Positions 58,052 to 64,000 of a stretch of 64,000 nt of DNA are shown one piece after another. The stretch is from NCBI GenBank assembly GCA_009823395.1, contig CM020520.1, forward strand, positions 1,035,001 to 1,099,000, written 5' to 3'. A program made the translations under genes and the position numbers. Source of the stretch: Thamnaconus septentrionalis. Lineage: Eukaryota; Chordata; Actinopteri; Tetraodontiformes; Monacanthidae. The notes below the pieces were generated by a model, which was not told the origin of the DNA, searched no databases, and worked only from the letters and a program-made list of their open reading frames with translations. The stretch's first letter is position 1, and each line of letters begins with the position of its first letter.

Positions 58052-59339
58052 TTGCCTCCATTTGGATGCAGACTCCCGGCTTTGTTTACCTTTTTACGGG
58101 TATTTTTTGATGGTGCAACGCTCGACAGATGCCGTCCATACAACCACCGTATTTCTGCTGCACCTCCAACTTCAGGGTTCTATTTGTAGATGCTAAGCAT
58201 CCTTTTCTTCCTTTTTCTTGGAACCGCAAATATTTACCTTCAAAGCCATGTGACTTAAGCTATACACCCGATGAATGATAAGTTATAAGTGAACCCTGAA
58301 TTTACAATCAATTTCCTTTGGACAATTGTGAGTAACAATCGTGGCGACATTTCAATCTTTGGCGCACGGGCCCTTTACAGGCAGTGTGCAGTGGTTTGCT
58401 CTGGATTTACATGTTTGAACGAGTGACTGGATCATCGGTCCTATTGACTGGCTGTCGAATGAAGCTCCCACAAAGGCTCATTGATTCCTTTCTTGCGAGG
58501 AGCTGGATCACAGACTCAGAATTTGTAGAAAAAGGCATCAAATAAATAACCTGCTGGAGTTCCGCTTCCTTCCGTCGCTGCGTCTTTTTTGTTCTGCATT
58601 TATTTTCCTCCAGCCACGCGTCGCCACCGCAGCCGTTTCTTTTTAATCTCCAGTCATACATTGATTTTCACATGGAGCTGCAAGGAATAAAGGTATTTTT
58701 GAGTGACCGCCTTTATTAATGGAGAATTATTCTGTCACTCAAGCCTTTGCCTTTCACCACAGAAATGTCATGGATTTTTTTTTTTTTATCTTTGTTTTTT
58801 CTTTTTCAATTCTGACGTTTCTCACAGGGCATTCGTACTAAACCTGTCATCCGACTGATTTGCCGAGAGAGGCCCTTCTCAAATATGGAGGGCCTGGCCA
58901 TCACTCAGTGGCATGTTGTGCAAAGCGGGAAGGTTGCAGCACTTTCAGACAGGCATCGTGTTATTGCGTTCCCACTGCAATCAAATGAGAAAGTGTGATG
59001 GCGAGACCAATAAATAAATCGCTCACTATCTAATATTTATCTCAGAAAAGAAAATATTGTGTCTAGTCTGTAAGATGTTGCTGAATTTGTGCCTCCTCCC
59101 TCCCTCCCTTCATTCCTCCTCGTCAATGCAGATATCGTAGTTCACTGAGACAGAGTTGCTTGTTCATTTGGAGATGTTTTGGACGGCTGCGCTGCTGGAA
59201 GGTTTTAATCTCAAATCCAAAGTGGTTGTTCTTGAGGGAAACATCTGGACACGCACCTTGCAGTACAGTTGTTGTTTTTTGTGCTTCAGGTGACGTGAGC
59301 GCCGTCGCTAGCCAACCATCAAACTAATCACACGGCAGG
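58052..59339. other. Non-coding stretch, no gene confirmed
   Basis: A T-rich tract and AG at 58788-58827 resemble a splice acceptor; the next 56 codons (58828-58995) are open, then stop without a good donor. No family recognised. The rest is unique sequence. Confidence 0.45.
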
Positions 59340-59640
59340 AGCCAACAGACTTTTTTGGCACGTGCAGTCCGAGCGCTCCTGCTCACACCATCTAATTCAA
59401 TTAATGGGCTGTTTTAATGAAAAATGACACTGAGACACATTTATGTTCTCCAGCTATATAAACTATACTTCTGTCTGAGCCGTTGCCCTGTCCATTTCCA
59501 GGGTGGCAAATTCAATCAGATTTTAAGACGAGAATGGCGGCGTTATTAATATCTCATGTTGCTCCCTCCCTGCCCACCACACCAATTAATATTTCAAGGG
59601 TTAGTGGGAGGATTACATTTCAAAAGTAGAAGGAGAAATC
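59340..59640. promoter_or_regulatory. Candidate conserved non-coding block
   Basis: Repeat-free, AT-rich with CATCTAATTCAATTAATGGG, GTTATTAATATCTCATG and CCAATTAATATTTCAAGG, interleaved with GC-rich sequence. No frame is open. A likely regulatory element by composition only. Confidence 0.28.
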
Positions 59641-62600
59641 AAGATCTAGTGAGATCAGTTTCCAGTCCAATACATTCTGATTGTGCAGGCAAGTAAATTC
59701 ATTTCACCAGAAATGAGGAACTCTGAATGTATTTTTTTTAATTGTACATAAAATGAATTGGAATATTCCATCACAAAGGAATGAAATAGGAAGAAGTAGG
59801 TGGACTTGAATCTTGTCTCTTGGACTCTGAAAACATAGCAGCATTTCACAACCAACATTAAGTTGTGGCATTTATTCTGCTTGTTGCGGAGACAGTCTGG
59901 AAGACACCTTTTAACTTATGTAATAACCAAATCAATAAGTAAAGATGTAAACAGACGCGGAGAAATCTCAGCTGACATTAAAATCAAAATAGGAAAAAAG
60001 AGAGAGGCCAATAAATCAGGAAGTTGTTGCAAAATGGAATCTGATGGAGCAACGATGTCTCATTTTTAACTGCACACAGTCAAAGAGCAAGATGGGCTTT
60101 CTTCTCTGACCGAGCCTTCTGATTGGACCAGATCCGGCCTGGGAGTGGATATAGAGTCTAACAGCAGTGGGTACTCCTGCCTGTGTGCTTCAGTCCCCAC
60201 CAGCCACCCAGTAGGCCTCCTCATCGCTTATTCACACCAAATCCCGCCGGGCGCTGCATCAAAACGATGCTGACGACAGGGCGGTGCGATGGGACGCCTC
60301 GCGTAATTAATGATATGAAAGGAGCCACCGGTGGCAGCGTCGGCGTCTGATCACTGAGAGACCAGATTAACCACGGCGCAGGTTGAGCGCGTCTCAACTT
60401 CTGAAGCCTGCGAGGGTCAAATCCAGAGAGAATCCAGATGAAGCAGAAGACCACAAGACGGTGGCTGTTGTCGCCGCCCGCCACAGTGACACCTGCCGCA
60501 GCGCAATCACCAATGATTAGTCCTGGCTTTGGCCGCTTTCTGGGACTTTTGGACTTTAGCAGAGCATCATCTCATACTGAAAATGTTTGTCATGCCTTCC
60601 ACGCTCAATTTGAGCAACTGCACTAACTGAAAGACCTGGGAAAACAAGTTCCTATCCAGAATCTGATGTTATTCTCAAAACAAGGAGTCATGCAAAGGGC
60701 AGACTGAGGTCATTCAGCGTCTTTCATGCAATTGTGTATTATTGTGTTCGGGGACACGCAACTGATGCCACTGATTCGCTGCTGCAGAATCCAAATGTAT
60801 AATTACCACTAATTTCACAGCGGTATGTTAATGAGTAAAATGTAAGGGGGGGAGGGGGAACCTAGCGGGTACTCATTTATTACCCCTGCATCATAATTTA
60901 TATTTTCTCTCCCCCCTCCCCTACCCAATTAGAGTCTACCCCCCTCTGTGCCGCGAGAGGCGAATGGCGACCAGTCGGTGTGAGACATGAAGAGAGAGAA
61001 ATAATTAAAGGTGGAAAACAGCAGCACCTCTGGCTCTCTTTGTAGAAACCTGGTGAAATCACACCACGCTGCATAATGCATGACTTTTACTCCACTGTTT
61101 GAATGGATGGCCAAACTGGGAGGGGGGGGTGAGGACGGGGTGGGGGGGCTACCAGACCTACAAACAGATGCAGGGTTGTTTTGTTTTTCCAAGTGAAAAG
61201 ATCACACAGATCCAAGATGTATTTAAACTCTCGATATTTTTCAATCACATTTGTACTTTTCTATAATATTCCATTGCACTATATGGGCTTTAGCCTTTCT
61301 TTTTTTTTAGCACATGTTTCTATTCCATTGCTGTGTATAGTTTGTCGTCGCACCTGCAAGGCCGATTCTACAGTATTCCAACTCTCCAAATCCACCAGTA
61401 GTGGACACAGTTTGCACCGATTTTAATGAAATACCCACAAGGAGGTGTTCATCAAATCAACAATGATGTTTTATTGCGCTCATGCATGTTAATGTGTGGT
61501 GCGAGTGGCCCCGAATACAAAAACAGTATAAAAATGAACACAACACGCTGGCACGTTGAATAAATGAATAAATAAGTCAAATTGCGTTGTTGTCTTTGGG
61601 GGGTAAAAGACAAACACTGGCATTATGTCCTCAGAATCAGTGGATCATTGTTTAATTTTTGTTAATCTTTAGTCACACAACATCTTGTTTTGCGCACGCT
61701 ATCATGCAATCTTCCCTAATCCTTCCTTTGTGGACTGGGGTGAAACAACAATCATCAAAGACCAGAAATGAAAGAAAGGAAAACAGAAGTTGCCATGTTG
61801 CCTGTGTGATGTACAGTCGTCTGTGGCTGCTGCTGACAAAGTGCCTGTGTTCAAAGCCTCTTGCACCACCGCAATGTATTAGCAGCCAGCAGGGGGAAGC
61901 GTGGGAGTGCGAGCTCCAGCTGCTGCTGACTTTGCTCTCAATCTGAGGCCCACCACCACCACCTCACCCCAAGCACCCCCTGCTGTCAGGCGTGAGGCAC
62001 GCAGGATGTTGGAAAAGAGCACGCAGCATTACAAGGCGCCACTGTCAAAATGCTAACAGGTCTGGAACACCGGAGTGATTGGTGTCCCACAGCCGGCGGC
62101 GGACCCCCAGCCCTCAGTGCTGCCCTTCAGACCAGGAGCTGCAGAGACGACAGGCACCCCCCCCCCCCAGCCCCCTCCATCCCCCCAGAACGCAGGAACT
62201 AAAATTAGCTGCCACCGCACTGGGCTGCAAAGGCCTGTGTCAGCAAATAAACTAAGAGAAAATAAATGAGGCCGCGTTGGAATTGATAAACCGCGGAAAC
62301 AGATGAAAAGCTCCAGTGAGAAATAGAACTGTGCATTTTCACAGCACTCCTTGGTTCAGGCAGCTGCCAGTCAGTCACATGTTTTTCAGTCCAAATAAGA
62401 GCTCTGCAGCAACAGCTCACTGGCAACAGGCGTTACAACATGCTCTTGACATTTTTGTGTTGTTTTTTTTTTTGCTTACAAAGAGCCCTTCAACCAATGA
62501 GCCGTTGATAACTGCTTGTGCAGTCGTGTTCATCCACTGCTCCTTCACTGATGTTGGATTATTTTGATTTTTTTACAAACAATCCAAAAATATTGACACC

Positions 62601-63339
62601 ATGATTCATTTGCAATCATTTCTGTGCTGCTTGTCACTCGTTTGAGAGTCTCGACATGTTCACTGTTCAAACTCAAGAACAGTGTGTTCCCTGTTTTTAT
62701 TGTCCTAAATCTAATCTGAATACAAAAAGGAGGGGAGTGGGGGCAGTAAAAACTTGAGGATAATTTGCCTTGATTGGCCCCTTGAAAGAAATGCAATAAC
62801 TGTTGGGAAACTGAATGTCATTATTTTGGGGGATTTTTTTTTTAATTTCTTTCTTATTTCTTTTTTAAGTCTTTTTGTGCAGCCAATATAAAAAGAAAAA
62901 CCAGACAATCAAGTGTGTGGGCTGCAGACTGGCAGCTCCTTTCTCTTCTATTTTTCATGTCATGGCCAGCCGGAGGATGTCAGAGCAGAGCAGCCACAGT
63001 TGCTCAGTGCATGTCCACACGTACACGGATATGATTTCAAAATTCATGTCCTTCGATGCAATTTGACCCTTTTGTCTTGTGTGGCTGGAGATGTTTAACT
63101 TGTGTTAAGACTATAAACAAAGAGGTAAATTACCCACTCTTACATAGATTTCCATTTGACACAGCCTGCACCAACGAGGACTCAGTGCCTCCTGTTCCCA
63201 GCTGTTGGGATTTCACCCGATGCCCTTTCCAGCTATTGCCGGGTCCACTGGGGAGGTGGCGCTATGTAAGCTTTTAGTTTTGGACATCCAGTGGGGCCAG
63301 GGAGCCAGTTGAGGAGCAGCACCCTTTGAGACCCCTCCC
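59641..63339. other. Non-coding stretch, no gene confirmed
   Basis: Few repeats: G-rich runs at 60846-60860 and 61117-61147, a C run at 62157-62169, T runs near 62463-62474 and 62826-62841. Several 60-95 codon frames exist but none carries a recognisable domain or exon boundaries. Confidence 0.5.
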
Positions 63340-63420
63340 ACCCCTCCAGGGCTGATCCAGGCTGGACCTTCTGGGAGAAGATCCAGGAGCACAGTCGGAC
63401 CCGCTGAAGGGATTTAAATA

Positions 63421-63446
63421 CATACATATATATATACACACACACT
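63421..63446. repeat. (AT)n(CA)n compound microsatellite
   Basis: ATAC, AT and CA units inside the LINE tail. Confidence 0.92.
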
Positions 63447-63497
63447 TACAAACCGGCTGGCCTGGGAGCTCAGGAGGAGGAGCTTCATGGCCCTGAG

Positions 63498-63517
63498 GTG
63501 GATGGATGGATGGATGT
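63498..63517. repeat. (GGAT)n terminal repeat
   Basis: Four to five GGAT units at the presumed 3' end of the LINE fragment. Confidence 0.9.
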
Positions 63518-64000
63518 TTCCTTGTGGTCAGAAACACCATCAAACACCTGATCATCCGACATTTGGCATTTGTGTAAAGATGAAGATGGAGGCAGCAGTT
63601 GCCCAACTATCTCTTAGCGGGGCAACTTTCATCAAGGGCAGCCTTTCAGTCACTACCATTAAACCAACTGCTTTAATTGAATTACCTCACAGGACTGGTC
63701 CTGCATGCACGCACAGGTTTGTCGAGGGATGGAATGGGAACGCAGCGAGGCTGGGGTGTGGTGAATGACTTCTAAATCTTCCTGTAGAAGAAAAGAAGGG
63801 GCCAGTTGTGATATTACATTTCCGTTTAAGTCTTTGAGATAATGAGCTTAAGTGTAGGAGCCACGCGGCAGACATGGCTGCCGTGTCAGCGGCGGAGGAA
63901 GCAGAGGAACTCGAGGGGGATACAGCTTCTTAAATCCCTCCTCTCTTTAATGTCGGAACTTTACCCGCGCTGGATGCAGATTCAAGCGTGGACGCAGGGA
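63518..64000. other. Non-coding stretch, no gene seen
   Basis: Unique sequence to the end of the window; no conserved frame or repeat recognised. Confidence 0.5.

Larger units (their letters stand above)
63340..63517 (+). mobile_element. 3' tail of a degraded LINE
   Basis: The order CTGGACCTTCTGGGAGAAG, GATCCAGGA, a GGGATTTAAATAC segment, CGGCTGGCCTGGGAGC, TCAGGAGGAGGAGCTT and a terminal GGAT repeat matches the last coding part and tail of a common fish LINE whose C-terminus reads like WRDY-SRLAWERLG. Here a (AT)n(CA)n tract (63424-63446) sits where the SRLAW block begins and the frame is broken. Family assignment (RTE- or L1-like) is from memory and uncertain. Confidence 0.5.

Overview
The window looks like non-coding DNA from a ray-finned fish, probably a percomorph teleost with a fairly compact genome. 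Four things support this: (1) very dense microsatellites (about 60 obvious simple-repeat tracts, which I estimate by hand at about 4% of the window); (2) short TA-flanked Tc1/mariner-type elements whose ends match a fish element I recall; (3) a degraded tRNA-derived SINE, and LINE remnants with the fish-type 'HAFISS..DYYNSL' reverse-transcriptase signature; (4) long intervals with no sustained open reading frame and many homeobox-like (TTAATTA) and POU-octamer (ATGCAAAT) motifs. I see no bacterial or viral gene organisation. Most open frames of 60-180 codons are by-products of simple repeats or begin at TTG/CTG, so I do not annotate them as genes. I could not identify any protein-coding gene with confidence.

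Layout. 1-11.5 kb: non-coding DNA with homeobox-motif-rich blocks and many microsatellites, including a 12-mer minisatellite at 7.07-7.19 kb. 11.5-16.5 kb: a mobile-element cluster, with a 377-bp TA-flanked MITE, a 664-bp probable solo LTR on the minus strand (TG...CA ends, 5-bp target duplication CCCTG) and a degraded LINE reverse-transcriptase fragment. 18-25.2 kb: the most repeat-dense part, with a 134-bp CT tract, GGCT, CAGG and TGTCGCTGC arrays, CTG runs and two long CA tracts. It surrounds a CpG-rich GA/CT-rich segment (22.8-23.5 kb) that resembles a 5' untranslated first exon on the minus strand, ending in a consensus splice donor at 22806/22805. A second, 260-bp copy of the MITE lies at 23.85 kb.

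25-37 kb: low-repeat, probably conserved non-coding blocks alternating with CpG-rich stretches; a poly(T) flanked by a 15-bp duplication at 33.2 kb. 37.08-37.79 kb: a 0.7-kb, almost pure polypurine minisatellite. 38-51 kb: more CA/CT tracts, a SINE with a 14-bp target duplication at 45.1-45.4 kb, and two low-confidence open frames that begin with signal-peptide-like sequence (44.0 and 47.7 kb). 51-64 kb: the least repetitive part, rich in blocks that look like conserved regulatory DNA, ending with the 3' tail of a LINE at about 63.3-63.5 kb.

Reading as a whole: this is most simply an intron or gene-desert stretch around a developmentally regulated gene. If the 22.8-23.3 kb first exon is real, the gene would run leftward from about 23.3 kb and the surrounding motif-rich blocks would be candidate enhancers. 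That link is inference. Conservation, transcript and repeat-library comparisons could not be run here.
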